This document shows, piece by piece, positions 29,898 through 39,115 of a stretch of 64,000 nt of DNA. Both the position numbers and the translations under genes were made by a program. The DNA comes from Agrobacterium vitis. GTDB taxonomy: Bacteria; Pseudomonadota; Alphaproteobacteria; Rhizobiales; Rhizobiaceae. The stretch spans positions 1,532,501 through 1,596,500 of the forward strand of contig NZ_AP023272.1 of NCBI RefSeq assembly GCF_013426735.1, written 5' to 3'. How positions within the stretch are numbered: the first letter of the stretch is position 1; each line of letters begins with the position of its first letter. The notes under the pieces are model-generated. The model was not told the origin of the DNA and did no database searches. It was given only the letters and a program-made list of their open reading frames with translations.

Positions 29898-30941
29898 TCA
29901 GGTCTGGCGGTGCCGGGTCAGGGCCGAGACCACATCCTGGGCGCCGATCGCGCCGATCACCGTGCCGTTCTCCACCACGCCGACCAGGCCGGGCTGGCGG
30001 GCCATGGCGTCAAGAATATCGATCAGCGGCGTTTCCGGCGCGGCGGTGGCGGTGACGCCGAGACCCGGCGTGTGACTGGTACCGGCAGTCATGACATCTC
30101 TCGCCGTCAACATGCTGATCGGGTTCATGTTGCGCACGAAATCGGCGACATATTGATCCGCCGGGTTCTGGACGATCTGCTGCGGCGTGCCGCATTGGAT
30201 GATCCTGCCGCTTTCCATGATGGCGATGCGGTTGCCAATCCGGAAGGCCTCATCCAGATCGTGGCTGACGAACAGGATGGTCTTTTTCAGCCGGTGCTGG
30301 AATTCCAGCAATTCATCCTGCAATCGTGTGCGGATCAGCGGATCGAGCGCCGAGAACGGTTCATCCATCAACAGGATCGGCGCGCCGGTGGCAAAGGCGC
30401 GGGCCAGACCCACCCGCTGCTGCATGCCGCCGGACAATTCGTCCACCTTGCGGTCGGCCCATTGCGTCAGGTTAACCAGTTCCAATTGCTCGGCAACGAT
30501 TTTCCGCCGTTCCTTTTCGCCAACGCCCGCCAATTCCAGCCCGAAGCCGATATTATCGGCAACGCTGCGCCAGGGCAGCAGGCCAAATTGCTGGAACACC
30601 ATCGAGACGCTGTGCATGCGCAAGTCACGCAACGCCTTGCGGCTGGCCTGGTAGGGATCGACAAAGCCATTGCGCGACTTGACTGACACCGAGCCGCGCA
30701 CCACGGGCGCCAACCCGTTGACGGCCCGCAGCAGTGTCGATTTGCCGGAGCCGGAGAGACCCATCAACACCAGGATTTCGCCTTCCTTCAAGGTCAGCGA
30801 GGCATTGGCCACGCCAAGGATCAGGCCGGTTTCCGTGTTGATCTCGTCGCGTGTCCGGCCCTGATCCAACAGGGCAAGTGCCTTTTGTGGCCGATCGCCG
30901 AAGATGATGTCGACATTTCCGAAGATGACTGCATCGCTCAT
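29898..30941 (-). CDS. choV: Choline ABC transporter ATP-binding protein
   Basis: ATPase of 347 residues that drives choline uptake. Walker A is GLSGSGKSTLLRAVNG, the Q-loop is in MVFQQFGLLPWRSVADN, the signature is ELSGGMQQRVGLARAF and Walker B is ILLMDEPFSALDP. The N-terminal extension and the GLxxAPVVRGSV segment match ChoV/ProV. The C-terminal 60 residues form a CBS-like regulatory tail (DVMTAG, LIDILDAMARQPGLVGVVENG). Its ATG overlaps the choW stop by four bases, so translation is coupled. Confidence 0.93.
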   Translation of the reverse strand: MSDAVIFGNVDIIFGDRPQKALALLDQGRTRDEINTETGLILGVANASLTLKEGEILVLMGLSGSGKSTLLRAVNGLAPVVRGSVSVKSRNGFVDPYQASRKALRDLRMHSVSMVFQQFGLLPWRSVADNIGFGLELAGVGEKERRKIVAEQLELVNLTQWADRKVDELSGGMQQRVGLARAFATGAPILLMDEPFSALDPLIRTRLQDELLEFQHRLKKTILFVSHDLDEAFRIGNRIAIMESGRIIQCGTPQQIVQNPADQYVADFVRNMNPISMLTARDVMTAGTSHTPGLGVTATAAPETPLIDILDAMARQPGLVGVVENGTVIGAIGAQDVVSALTRHRQT

Positions 30942-31783
30942 TGGTCATCTCCCGCCGATGGAATGCGGAACATCCGATCCAGAATGATCGCTAGAATGAC
31001 GATACAAAGGCCTGCTTCGAAACCTCTGGCGATATTGACGGTATTCAGCGCCCGCACCACCGGAACGCCAAGACCGGCAGCGCCGACCAGGGCGGCAATC
31101 ACCACCATGGACAGCGACAGCATGATGGTTTGGGTCAGCCCTGCCATGATCTGTGGCAGCGCATAGGGCAACTCCACCTTGCGCAAGACCTGGGTGGGCG
31201 TGGCGCCGAAGGCAACGGCAGCTTCCACCAGGGAGGAAGGGGTGGAGACGATGCCGAGCCGGGTCAGGCGAATGGGCGAGGGGACGGCAAAGATCACCGT
31301 GGCGATCAGGCCCGGCACCATGCCGAGACCGAACAGGATCAGGGCTGGAATGAGATAGACGAAGGTCGGGATGGTCTGCATCAGGTCCAGGACTGGGCGC
31401 ATCAGCGCGTAGATCCATGCGCGGCGAGCGGCCAGGATGCCGAGCGGCACGCCGATCACCATGCAGACGGCGGTGGAGGCCAGAACCAGCGCCAGCGTCT
31501 CGGTGGTTTCCTTGAAATAGCCCTGGTTGATGATCAGCGCCAGGCCGAGAAAGGTGAAGATCGCCACCAGAAGGGAGCGGCGCAACAGCCAGGCGATAAT
31601 GCTGATGGCCAGTGCTGTCACCAGCGGGTGGGGATATTGCAGCACGAACAGCACGCCATCGATACTGCTTGAAATGAGGTGGGAGAGCCAGTCGAAAAAC
31701 CAGGCTCCGTTGGCCGTCAGCCAGTCAACAACGACTTTGGCGGTGGGGCCGATGGGAATTTTGAAATCAGTCAGCCAATCCAC
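30938..31783 (-). CDS. choW: Choline ABC transporter permease
   Basis: Inner-membrane permease of 281 residues with about six hydrophobic segments, homologous to ProW. The EAA-loop region is VEAAVAFGATPTQVLRKVELPYALPQIMAGL, the contact site for the ATPase. QTIPTFVYLIPALILFGLG and AVPSPIRLTRLG are conserved in the glycine-betaine/choline permeases. It starts with ATG and is separated from choX by a 304-bp gap with a mosaic repeat, so the binding-protein gene could be expressed more strongly than the permease. Confidence 0.93.
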   Translation of the reverse strand: MDWLTDFKIPIGPTAKVVVDWLTANGAWFFDWLSHLISSSIDGVLFVLQYPHPLVTALAISIIAWLLRRSLLVAIFTFLGLALIINQGYFKETTETLALVLASTAVCMVIGVPLGILAARRAWIYALMRPVLDLMQTIPTFVYLIPALILFGLGMVPGLIATVIFAVPSPIRLTRLGIVSTPSSLVEAAVAFGATPTQVLRKVELPYALPQIMAGLTQTIMLSLSMVVIAALVGAAGLGVPVVRALNTVNIARGFEAGLCIVILAIILDRMFRIPSAGDDQ

Positions 31784-31909
31784 TGAAACGCATCCTTTCG
31801 AGCATTTGCAGGAAATGCGTAAAAAAGAGAATAAGGAATAGCGGTGCCAGGGCGCAATGTTTCGCCCCGGCGCTATCGTTCACAGTCTGTTCAAGAATTG
31901 CTGCTGGCC

Positions 31910-32085
31910 TGGCGAAAATGGTGATTTCGAGAACCGGAACGGAGCGTACTTAACGTACGTGAGTACAAGCATTCCAGGAAAAGTGCGAAGCGGTTTTCCG
32001 TTTGGAAATGCGATTGCATCATTCAAGCGCAGAAATTGCCATTTGCAGACGGCCAGCGGCGATTATTGGATAGACTGCCAGTGGT
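31910..32085 (+). repeat. Dispersed intergenic mosaic repeat, copy B
   Basis: Plus-strand copy of the element at 14008-14128. The left block 31910-31963 and the right block 32030-32048 match it almost exactly, but between them copy B has 66 bases with a further motif, attccaggaaaagtgcgaag, that looks like another Rhizobiaceae mosaic unit. The element fills most of the choX-choW gap. A similar peptide (ENGDFENR-GAY-TYVS) is encoded in both copies, but I regard that as a by-product. Confidence 0.8.
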
Positions 32086-32087
32086 GC

Positions 32088-33059
32088 TTACAAGCCAAGC
32101 TTGGCCTTAACAGCCGCCAGTCCGTCCTTGCCATCCTTGGTGGTGACGCCAGCCAGCCAGGGCTCGATCACAGCCGGGTTGGCCTTCAGCCAGGTCTTGG
32201 CAGCCTTGTCGGCATCCTCGCCGTCATCAAGGATCTTGCCCATGATGGCATTTTCCATGTCGAGCGAGAACTTCATATTGGTCAGCAGCTTGCCGACATT
32301 TGGACATTCCTTGGCATAGCCACCGCGCGCCACCGTATAGACCGTCGCGCCACCGTAATTGGGGCCGAACACCGTGTCGTCGCCATCGGCGAGATAGGTG
32401 ATCTGGTGGGCGGTGTTCATCGGATGCGGCGCCCAGGCCAGGAAGATCACCGGCTTGTTTTCCTTGTCGGCACGGGTCACCTGGCTCAACATGCCCTGTT
32501 CCGAGCTTTCAACGACATTGAAGCCCTTGAGGCCGAATTTGTCGCCGTCGATCAGCGACACAATCATGCCATTGCCTTCATTGCCCGGCTCGATCCCGTA
32601 GATCTTACCGTCCAGATCGGCCTTGTGGGCGGCAATGTCCTTGAAGCTCTTGATGCCGAGCTTGGCGCCGGCGGCATTGGTGGCCAGCGTGTATTTGGCG
32701 CCTTCAAGGTTGACGGCGACGCTGTCGATCGACTTGTCATCGAGATATTGCTGGATGGCTTCCTTCTGGGCTGGCATCCAGTTGCCGAGGAAAACATCGA
32801 TATCCTTGTTCTTCATCGAGGAATAGGTCACGGGCACGCCGAGCGTCTTGACGTCGGCCTTGTAACCCAGGGCCTCCAGAACGGTGACGAAGGAGGCATT
32901 GGTGGATGCCAAATCCGTCCAGCCGACATCCGAGATGCGAACGGTGCCGCAACTGGCGGCTTCCGCCGCAAAGGCAGCCGGGCTGAATGCTGCGACGCAT
33001 CCGGCCAAGGCCAGAGCGTATTTCGGCAGTGCAAATTTCAGTGTCTTGGCAATCGGCAT
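32088..33059 (-). CDS. choX: Choline-binding periplasmic protein
   Basis: Periplasmic binding protein of 323 residues of the OpuAC/ProX superfamily, cluster for quaternary amines. A signal peptide (LALAGCVAAFSPAAFAAEA) precedes RISDVGWTDLASTNASF, the family's ligand-contact Trp. VTYSSMKNKDIDVFLGNWMPAQ, KPVIFLAWAPHPMNTAHQITYL and TVARGGYAKECPNVG are also typical of ChoX; several Trp residues could form the aromatic cage for the trimethylammonium group. First gene of choXWV. Confidence 0.93.
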   Translation of the reverse strand: MPIAKTLKFALPKYALALAGCVAAFSPAAFAAEAASCGTVRISDVGWTDLASTNASFVTVLEALGYKADVKTLGVPVTYSSMKNKDIDVFLGNWMPAQKEAIQQYLDDKSIDSVAVNLEGAKYTLATNAAGAKLGIKSFKDIAAHKADLDGKIYGIEPGNEGNGMIVSLIDGDKFGLKGFNVVESSEQGMLSQVTRADKENKPVIFLAWAPHPMNTAHQITYLADGDDTVFGPNYGGATVYTVARGGYAKECPNVGKLLTNMKFSLDMENAIMGKILDDGEDADKAAKTWLKANPAVIEPWLAGVTTKDGKDGLAAVKAKLGL

Positions 33060-33409
33060 ATTCTGCTCCTTTTTTAGTTCCCGGCATTATGAATACATAA
33101 ACAGCTGAGGCAAGCCTGCGTGTTCGCGCCGGTCCATAGGGGTTATTTGCGACATTTTGTCATCCCGACCTGAAAATGTGCTCTATCGCCGCAAATCCGG
33201 GCTGCTCGGGTGCAGAGGGGGAAGGCATCCGTGTGGTTGATTTTTTTTATGACGATGCCTTCCGGGGTAGGATTTTGTGGCACGGTCCTGTCTAAACTCT
33301 TGTCGAAAAACTGGCAGAAATCGTGGGATTTTCGATTTTGCGGGTTAAAAGCGCCTCGTTTTTGTGCTGCATGGCGGCGCAAAGAGACCAAACGCAGGAA
33401 ATCGTGCCA
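33060..33409. other. Divergent promoter interval between choX and tdk
   Basis: No gene is seen. The strongest structure is an inverted repeat, GGAAGGCATC (33220-33229) and GATGCCTTCC (33254-33263), around a T-rich loop. On the tdk side an open frame extends upstream of the assigned start without an RBS. The divergent arrangement means both promoters lie here. Confidence 0.5.
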
Positions 33410-34006
33410 ATGGCCAAGCTGTATTTCAATTATGCCGCCATGAATGCCGGTAAATCCACCATGCTGTTGCAGGCCTCCTACAATTATCAGGAGCGCGGCA
33501 TGCGCACGGTGATTTTTGTCGCCGCACTGGATGATAGGGCCGGGCGTGGCCGGGTCGCCTCGCGCATCGGGCTATCCAGCCCGGCCGAAACCTTCGAGCC
33601 GGGCACCGATCTGTTTGCCGTGGTCGAGGCCATGCATGCAAGCGAGCCGATTGCCTGCGTTTTTGTCGACGAGGCCAATTTTTTGAGCGAGCACCACGTC
33701 TGGCAATTGGCGCGGATTGCCGACCGCCTGCATATTCCGGTCATGGCCTATGGCCTGCGCACGGATTTCCAGGGCCAGCTGTTTCCCGCCTCCCGGCTGC
33801 TGCTGGGGATTGCCGATGAATTGCGCGAAATCCGCACGATCTGTCATTGCGGCCGTAAGGCGACGATGAATGCGCGCTTCGATGCGAGCGGCCAGGTGAT
33901 GCGCGAAGGTGCGCAGATTGAGGTTGGCGGCAACGAGAAATATGTGTCCTTCTGCCGCCTGCATTGGGATGAACTGTTCAATGGTGAAGCGTGCGCTGAT
34001 ATTTGA
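33410..34006 (+). CDS. tdk: Thymidine kinase
   Basis: Type II thymidine kinase of 198 residues that phosphorylates thymidine with ATP. The P-loop MNAGKSTMLLQASYNYQERG is at residues 11-30. Asp-Glu in FVDEANFLSEHHVW is the catalytic pair; the zinc-binding set is CHCGRKATMNARF and the C-terminal FCRLHW. Start at the ATG that gives MAKLYFNYAAMNAG, preceded by AGGAAA; the reading frame is open 29 codons further up but without family similarity. Type II tdk is present in only part of the alphaproteobacteria. Confidence 0.95.
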   Translation: MAKLYFNYAAMNAGKSTMLLQASYNYQERGMRTVIFVAALDDRAGRGRVASRIGLSSPAETFEPGTDLFAVVEAMHASEPIACVFVDEANFLSEHHVWQLARIADRLHIPVMAYGLRTDFQGQLFPASRLLLGIADELREIRTICHCGRKATMNARFDASGQVMREGAQIEVGGNEKYVSFCRLHWDELFNGEACADI

Positions 34007-34178
34007 CAGTCGACAAGTCCAACCGGTTGTTTTTCAAAAATATCGCCACCTGAAAACCTTGTGTCGTTAAAAACGCGGTTTGTCGTTGTTATTGTTGATG
34101 GGCAGACATATCTGTTGAGCAGTGACCGGACGCCGGGCGTCCGCCGTTGCCATGACCACAGGACGGGAGACAGGGCAG

Positions 34179-35288
34179 ATGCTGAATGCGCTAACGGGGT
34201 TTTTCCGAGGGCTCTGGGGAGCGCTTCGGCGCAGCGGTAATCTTCTCTATACGGCGGTGGCCTGGCCCTTCCGCGCCCGCCATAGCGAAGCGGGACGCAG
34301 GGCCTATATTTTCCGTGGCTCCGTCGCGCTGATCGTCTTGGTGCTGATTGCGGCTTACGGTCAGTTTTTGTGGCGCACCCAGGTCTGGTATGGCTTTGAT
34401 CCGGCCTTCGCCAAGGCCTATGGCTTTGCTGACCGCAAGGTCGCCGCCGGACAGCAGATCGCCGACAAGCCCGGCACCTGCCAGAATTCCGCTATCGTCA
34501 CCACGGTTGCCGACCTGACGGACTACAATGTTAACCAGAATGTCTGGGTATCCTCGACGCTGCTCTACAAGCTTGGCCTGTTCGGGATGAGCTGGGATGA
34601 CACGCCGTTCTTTGACAACAAGGCCTCGTTCCAGCGCGGTATCAATCAGGTGGCGCGCCGGGTTGGCATCGTATTGGCTGACGATCTTGGCCGGGTGAGG
34701 GGTACTTCCGGTATCAACACCGATCTGCAGGATGCGCGTGGCAATATCCAGTTCAACGAAGGCACCTGGTATTTCGGCTCCAATCCTTTCGGGTTCAAGA
34801 CGCCGACGCCCAGCTATTATCGTGCGGCGATTACCAGCTGGCGCGGGTTTAATTCCGATCTGGAAACCTGCAAGGCGGTGTTCGATGCCCGGGCTGACAA
34901 TCTCGTCAAACTGCTCGACGGGCTGGCCAGCGACCTCGGCAACACATCCGACATTTTGCGCCGCCGCTCCGAAGAGCATAATGGCGGCTGGTTCGACACG
35001 CGGGCCGACGACCGTTTCTGGTTCGCTTATGGTCAGCTCTATGGACAATACGCCTTGTTTCAGGCGGCAAAGGCCGATTTCATCGACGTGGTGCGCGAGC
35101 GTAACCTGACAGCGATCTGGGCGGAGTTGGAAAAGCAGTTCGAAGCTGCGCTGAAGGTTCAGCCGATGATTGTCTCCAACGGCAGCGAGGACGGCCTGCT
35201 CATGCCGAACCACCTCTCGACCATGGGCTTCTACACGCTGCGTGTGCGCGCCAATATGGTGGAATTGCGAGCCGTTCTGCAACGTTGA
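34179..35288 (+). CDS. DUF2333 family membrane-anchored protein
   Basis: Protein of 369 residues with one N-terminal membrane anchor (GSVALIVLVLIAAYGQFLW, about residues 46-64) after a basic cytoplasmic stretch, and a large periplasmic domain. Segments NVWVSSTLLYKLGLFGMSWDDTPFFDNKASFQRG and SRRSEEHNGGWFDTRADDRFW type motifs mark DUF2333. The role is unknown. The chosen ATG follows an AGGG-rich stretch; a frame 19 codons longer is open. Ends at a perfect palindromic hairpin and is convergent with a PAS protein. Confidence 0.8.
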   Translation: MLNALTGFFRGLWGALRRSGNLLYTAVAWPFRARHSEAGRRAYIFRGSVALIVLVLIAAYGQFLWRTQVWYGFDPAFAKAYGFADRKVAAGQQIADKPGTCQNSAIVTTVADLTDYNVNQNVWVSSTLLYKLGLFGMSWDDTPFFDNKASFQRGINQVARRVGIVLADDLGRVRGTSGINTDLQDARGNIQFNEGTWYFGSNPFGFKTPTPSYYRAAITSWRGFNSDLETCKAVFDARADNLVKLLDGLASDLGNTSDILRRRSEEHNGGWFDTRADDRFWFAYGQLYGQYALFQAAKADFIDVVRERNLTAIWAELEKQFEAALKVQPMIVSNGSEDGLLMPNHLSTMGFYTLRVRANMVELRAVLQR

Positions 35289-35295
35289 CGGTCAA

Positions 35296-35322
35296 TGGCC
35301 CGGCGGGCAGACCGCCGGGCCA
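35296..35322. terminator. Bidirectional hairpin between convergent genes
   Basis: Eleven-bp perfect stem TGGCCCGGCGG / CCGCCGGGCCA with a five-base loop, just after the DUF2333 stop and before the PAS gene end. Confidence 0.7.
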
Positions 35323-35326
35323 TGTC

Positions 35327-35776
35327 TTATAATTCGATGAAGCTTGCCGTGGGTTCCAGTGGAAACAACTCATGCAGCATGCCGCGATATTCGCCGGATA
35401 CGCCCTCGACGGGATAATAGAGACCGACGGTACGAATATATTTCAAGGTGCCGCCTGTGGTGATGATCCGGTGGATATTGTGGAAAACACCGCGACTGGT
35501 GGCGGCGCGATAATAGCTGTCCATCACCTGGTCCACGTCCTGCGGGTGCATGCGATCGCAAAGATCCTTTACGTTCAGCGGACCTTCCGAATGGTCTATC
35601 TCATAGAGCTTAGAAAAATGCGGCGAGCCATATAAATGGCCCTGATCTATATCCAGTCGCCAAAAGCCGCAGACATTTAGGGTCTGGGTGAGATTGGCGA
35701 CGTCACATTCCTGCAATCCGATTGAATGAAAATCCTGAAGCGGACGGTGCCGCGTTTCGTCAAAGCGCCAAGCCAA
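35327..35776 (-). CDS. Single-domain PAS protein
   Basis: Protein of 149 residues that is essentially one PAS domain: CGFWRLDIDQGHLYGSPHFSKLYEI, then LCDRMHPQDVDQVMDSYYRAATSRG and FHNIHRIITTGGTLKYIRTVG, the PAS_3 (PAC-linked) pattern. No output domain is present. It lies 39 bases downstream of the LuxR-type gene in the same direction, so the two probably form one transcript and could function as sensor and regulator. No ligand pocket residue identity can be read from the sequence. Confidence 0.78.
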   Translation of the reverse strand: MAWRFDETRHRPLQDFHSIGLQECDVANLTQTLNVCGFWRLDIDQGHLYGSPHFSKLYEIDHSEGPLNVKDLCDRMHPQDVDQVMDSYYRAATSRGVFHNIHRIITTGGTLKYIRTVGLYYPVEGVSGEYRGMLHELFPLEPTASFIEL

Positions 35777-35815
35777 TTGAAAAGCCTCCCTTTTGGCTTG
35801 GCTGAAGCAAATGAA

Positions 35816-36541
35816 TTATTGAATGAGCTTCAGCCTAATGGCCTTTGCTACCAATTGCGTCCGGTTGACGCAATCCAGCTTTTTCATAGCTGTTGTCATA
35901 TACGCGTTTATGGTGTGGTCGGAGAGGCTGAGGATCTGGCCAATTTCTACCGAGGTTTTGCCCTGCGCCGTCCAGCGAAGCACTTCCAGTTCGCGCACGG
36001 AGAGAACATCGACATTCATCAACTCGGTGCGGCGAAGACGGTCGTATTGGTCGAAAACCGCCATTGCCAGCATGCCCAGTTCATTGACCTCGCATTGGGA
36101 GAGAGGTGAGCGATCCCCATCGAACCGCATGAAATACAGCCGGGAATCAAGGGAGGGGAAAATGAAGACAACGCCGACGATCAGCTTGAAGCGCACCATC
36201 AGGTCGCGCATGGCAGGCGGCCATTCCTCCGCCATGTCATTCGGTTCCCTGAATTTCATGTCCCAGGTTCGCGGCAGGATCGAGCCGGCGAATTTCTTGA
36301 CCACCGGGCAAAATTTAACGAACTGGTGACGGTCGAATTCATGGCCGAATTCCATCGGCAAAGTCGTCTCCATGACCAGCGGCATGAGGTGCACATCGGT
36401 GGCACAAGGTGCGATCAGGATACTGCCATGCGACAGGCCAAATGCCTGGGCAACAGTGCGCAGGATATCCGCACAATGCTCACGGCTTTCCATAGCGGTT
36501 ATTTCTGTACTGAGCAGTGTCTGGCGCTCGGCGATCAACAT
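35816..36541 (-). CDS. LuxR-family transcriptional regulator (orphan)
   Basis: Regulator of 241 residues. The C-terminal HTH is LSVRELEVLRWTAQGKTSVEIGQILSLSDHTINAYMTTAMKKL, typical LuxR. The N-terminal 160 residues are shaped like an autoinducer-binding domain (SHGSILIAP early, then HQFVKFCPVV), but the Asp-Pro pair that contacts the acyl-homoserine lactone is replaced by Cys-Pro in FCPVV, and no classical Trp/Tyr pair is seen. It may therefore not sense the usual signals. No luxI-type synthase is in the window. First gene of the LuxR-PAS pair. Confidence 0.8.
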   Translation of the reverse strand: MLIAERQTLLSTEITAMESREHCADILRTVAQAFGLSHGSILIAPCATDVHLMPLVMETTLPMEFGHEFDRHQFVKFCPVVKKFAGSILPRTWDMKFREPNDMAEEWPPAMRDLMVRFKLIVGVVFIFPSLDSRLYFMRFDGDRSPLSQCEVNELGMLAMAVFDQYDRLRRTELMNVDVLSVRELEVLRWTAQGKTSVEIGQILSLSDHTINAYMTTAMKKLDCVNRTQLVAKAIRLKLIQ

Positions 36542-37404
36542 GTGGGGCGACTGAATTTGAGGTAAGGGCGGTGTGTTTGGCGACGAAGCGGATATAGGGA
36601 GATTTTATATATTAAATCCTAGAGCTTTCGAAAGTTCTTATCGATTAATTTCAAAAAATGTCTTTCAAAACCCTGTGAACTCATTAGCGAAAAAATATAT
36701 ATTTTTCGCTTTAGTTGATCTGGTTGTGTCGATGCTTGCCTTCGGTTGTATTTCTTCCGCTGTGGCGCTTCCGCGTCCATGCGGTCGGAAATGCATTGAA
36801 GTGAGTGTCAAATGAGCGCCAGTCCCCCTAAAAGTCAAGGTAATAACGTGTCTTGCGAAAATAAGCGCCTTCTGTTGAGCTTGCCGCGCCTAGTGCACTG
36901 ACGCATTCACTTCGTTCATGCTTTCGTGCACTCATTTTTTGTTTATGCATCGATTTTTCCAAACTCGGCTGAAGCCTCCGTTTGGATCGATGCACTAGTG
37001 CCTGCATAATTCCTTATCCGTAAAATCCTACCTTAAAATGGGATGGATCATGCAGGGCTTTCATGATGATTTAGCCTGTTATTTTGCCCTGCCGATGAGT
37101 TGGTCGGGGTGGGCTGTTTCATGGATTGACCGAGATTTTCCGCAAGCACGAGAATTTTTGTGTCGCGCTCTACCGGGCGCGCTGAATTATGCGGTAATAC
37201 GATGCGCCATGGAAGATGGACAATCGTATTGCCTTTGCAAATATCCCAAGCAGCTGATGCCTTTGCGATATTTTCAATGCTTTCGCGGCAGGGATGCGTG
37301 AGCATCTTGAAGACTTGATATAAAGGGTCAATGCGCGGCGCTGTAGTGCGAGCGACCTGAAGGAAAAGTGCCGGAAACGGTGGAGAGACAGGGTTAAGAG
37401 GCTG
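36542..37404. other. AT-rich gene-poor interval upstream of fhs
   Basis: No gene with a credible RBS or recognisable product is seen; two plus-strand open frames of about 80 codons (36573 and 37038) have no codon bias or similarity I recognise. 36590-36730 is AT-rich and would hold the luxR promoter. 36890-36998 is a palindromic element (separate entry). Near 37000-37030 is cctgcataattccttatccg, which looks like a piece of a further Rhizobiaceae repeat. Confidence 0.5.
36890..36998. repeat. Palindromic MITE-like element
   Basis: The 109-base segment is bounded by CTAGTGCA (36890-36897) and its inverted copy TGCACTAG (36991-36998). Inside it, TGCATCGAT (36946-36954) with CCAAAC pairs with GTTTGGATCGATGCA (36980-36994), forming a stem of about 15 bp with a small bulge. 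No coding potential. Confidence 0.6.
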
Positions 37405-39072
37405 ATGTCGGATATTGAAATTGCACGTGCAGCATCCAAGCTTGCGATCACGCAGATTGGCGAGCGTTTGGGAATCAGCCCCGGTGATTTGCAGCCCTAT
37501 GGCCATGACAAGGCTAAGATCAGCGCTTCATTCCTGCATTCGCTTGAAGATCGCCAGGATGGCAAGCTCATCCTGGTGACGGCAATCAATCCGACACCAG
37601 CAGGCGAGGGCAAGACCACGACCACGGTCGGCCTGGTGGATGGGCTGAACCGTATCGGCGCCAAGGCCATGGTCTGCGTGCGCGAGCCGTCGCTTGGTCC
37701 CTGTTTCGGGGTCAAGGGTGGCGCTGCCGGTGGCGGGCGGGCGCAGGTCGTGCCGATGGAAGACATTAACCTGCATTTCACCGGCGATTTCCATGCCATC
37801 ACCTCCGCGCATAATCTGCTGGCGGCGATGATCGATAACCACATTTACTGGGGTAATGAGCAGGATCTCGACACGCGCCGTATCGCCTGGCGGCGGGTGG
37901 TGGACATGAACGACCGGGCGTTGCGCGAGATGGTCGGGGCGCTGGGCGGCGTTCGCAACGGCTTTCCGCGCGAAACCGGCTTCGATATCACGGTTGCTTC
38001 CGAAGTGATGGCCATCCTCTGTCTGGCCCGCGATCTGGCTGATCTGGAAGAGCGGTTGGGGCAGATCGTCATCGGCTACCGGCGTGACAAGACGCCCGTG
38101 CATGCCCGTGATATCAAGGCCCATCAAGCCATGACGGTGCTGCTGAAAGAGGCGATGCAGCCCAATCTGGTGCAGACGCTGGAAAACAATCCGGCGCTGG
38201 TGCATGGCGGCCCGTTTGCCAATATCGCCCACGGCTGCAATTCGGTGGTGGCGACCAGGGCAGCCCTGAAGCTTGCCGATTATGTGGTGACGGAAGCGGG
38301 CTTTGGTGCCGATCTGGGTGCTGAGAAATTCTTCGATATCAAATGCCGTAAGGCCGGTCTTCGCCCGGCAGCTGCCGTGATCGTCGCCACGGTGCGGGCG
38401 CTGAAGATGAACGGTGGTGTTGCCAAAACGGAGCTTGGCCACGAGGATGTGGCCGCCCTGGTCCGGGGTGCTGTCAACCTTGGGCGGCATGTGGAAAATG
38501 TCCGGGGCTTTGGTGTGCCTGTCATTGTCGCCATCAACCATTTCCTGTCGGATACGCCGGCGGAAATCGCAGCCTTGCAGGACTATGCCGCCCGTATCGG
38601 CGTCGAAGCCGTGCTCTGCCGTCATTGGGCCGAGGGTGGCGCGGGCATTGAGGAACTGGCGAGGAAAGTGGCGGCCATGGCTGATAGTGGCATTGCCGAT
38701 TTCCAGCCTCTGTACCCAGACGACATGCCGCTGTTTGCCAAGATCGAGACGGTCGCCAAGCGGATCTATCGGGCGGGAAGCGTGACGGCGGACCGTGCTG
38801 TCATCGATCAGCTCGCCCAGTTCGAGGCTATGGGCTATGGCGACCTGCCGGTCTGCATCGCCAAAACCCAGTATTCCTTCTCTACCGATCCCTCACTGCT
38901 CGGTGCTCCCGAGGGCCATAAAGTGCATGTACGCGACGTCCGTCTGTCCGCCGGTGCTGGTTTCATTGTGGCGATCACTGGCGATATCATGACCATGCCC
39001 GGCCTGCCGAGAAAGCCGGCAGCCGAAACCATCCGGCTTGATGATGATGGGCTGGTCGAAGGCCTGTTTTAA
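37405..39072 (+). CDS. fhs: Formate-tetrahydrofolate ligase
   Basis: ATP-dependent enzyme of 555 residues that joins formate to tetrahydrofolate, giving 10-formyl-THF. The P-loop [17 protein letters not shown] is at residues about 62-78, [21 protein letters not shown] follows, then [23 protein letters not shown] and [12 protein letters not shown]. The length matches bacterial Fhs. ATG follows AAGAGG. It stands alone in its transcription unit; the large upstream gap suggests separate regulation. Fhs is present only in part of the rhizobia. Confidence 0.96.
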   Translation: MSDIEIARAASKLAITQIGERLGISPGDLQPYGHDKAKISASFLHSLEDRQDGKLILVTAINPTPAGEGKTTTTVGLVDGLNRIGAKAMVCVREPSLGPCFGVKGGAAGGGRAQVVPMEDINLHFTGDFHAITSAHNLLAAMIDNHIYWGNEQDLDTRRIAWRRVVDMNDRALREMVGALGGVRNGFPRETGFDITVASEVMAILCLARDLADLEERLGQIVIGYRRDKTPVHARDIKAHQAMTVLLKEAMQPNLVQTLENNPALVHGGPFANIAHGCNSVVATRAALKLADYVVTEAGFGADLGAEKFFDIKCRKAGLRPAAAVIVATVRALKMNGGVAKTELGHEDVAALVRGAVNLGRHVENVRGFGVPVIVAINHFLSDTPAEIAALQDYAARIGVEAVLCRHWAEGGAGIEELARKVAAMADSGIADFQPLYPDDMPLFAKIETVAKRIYRAGSVTADRAVIDQLAQFEAMGYGDLPVCIAKTQYSFSTDPSLLGAPEGHKVHVRDVRLSAGAGFIVAITGDIMTMPGLPRKPAAETIRLDDDGLVEGLF

Positions 39073-39115
39073 AGAATAGTGCTGCGTTGCTTTACATCAC
39101 TAAAGTGCAAAATAT

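Noticed and set aside
31857..33077. Plus-strand open frame of 406 codons across the mosaic repeat and choX
   Set aside because: The first part lies in the repeat, the rest is antisense to choX; the shared peptide with the 14 kb copy follows from repeat homology, not from selection on a protein.
34191..35282. Minus-strand frame of 363 codons
   Set aside because: Shadow of the DUF2333 gene.
36573..36815. Plus-strand 80-codon frame in the AT-rich gap
   Set aside because: No RBS or codon bias; high AT makes the start and composition unreliable.
37528..38625. Minus-strand frame of 365 codons
   Set aside because: Shadow of fhs.
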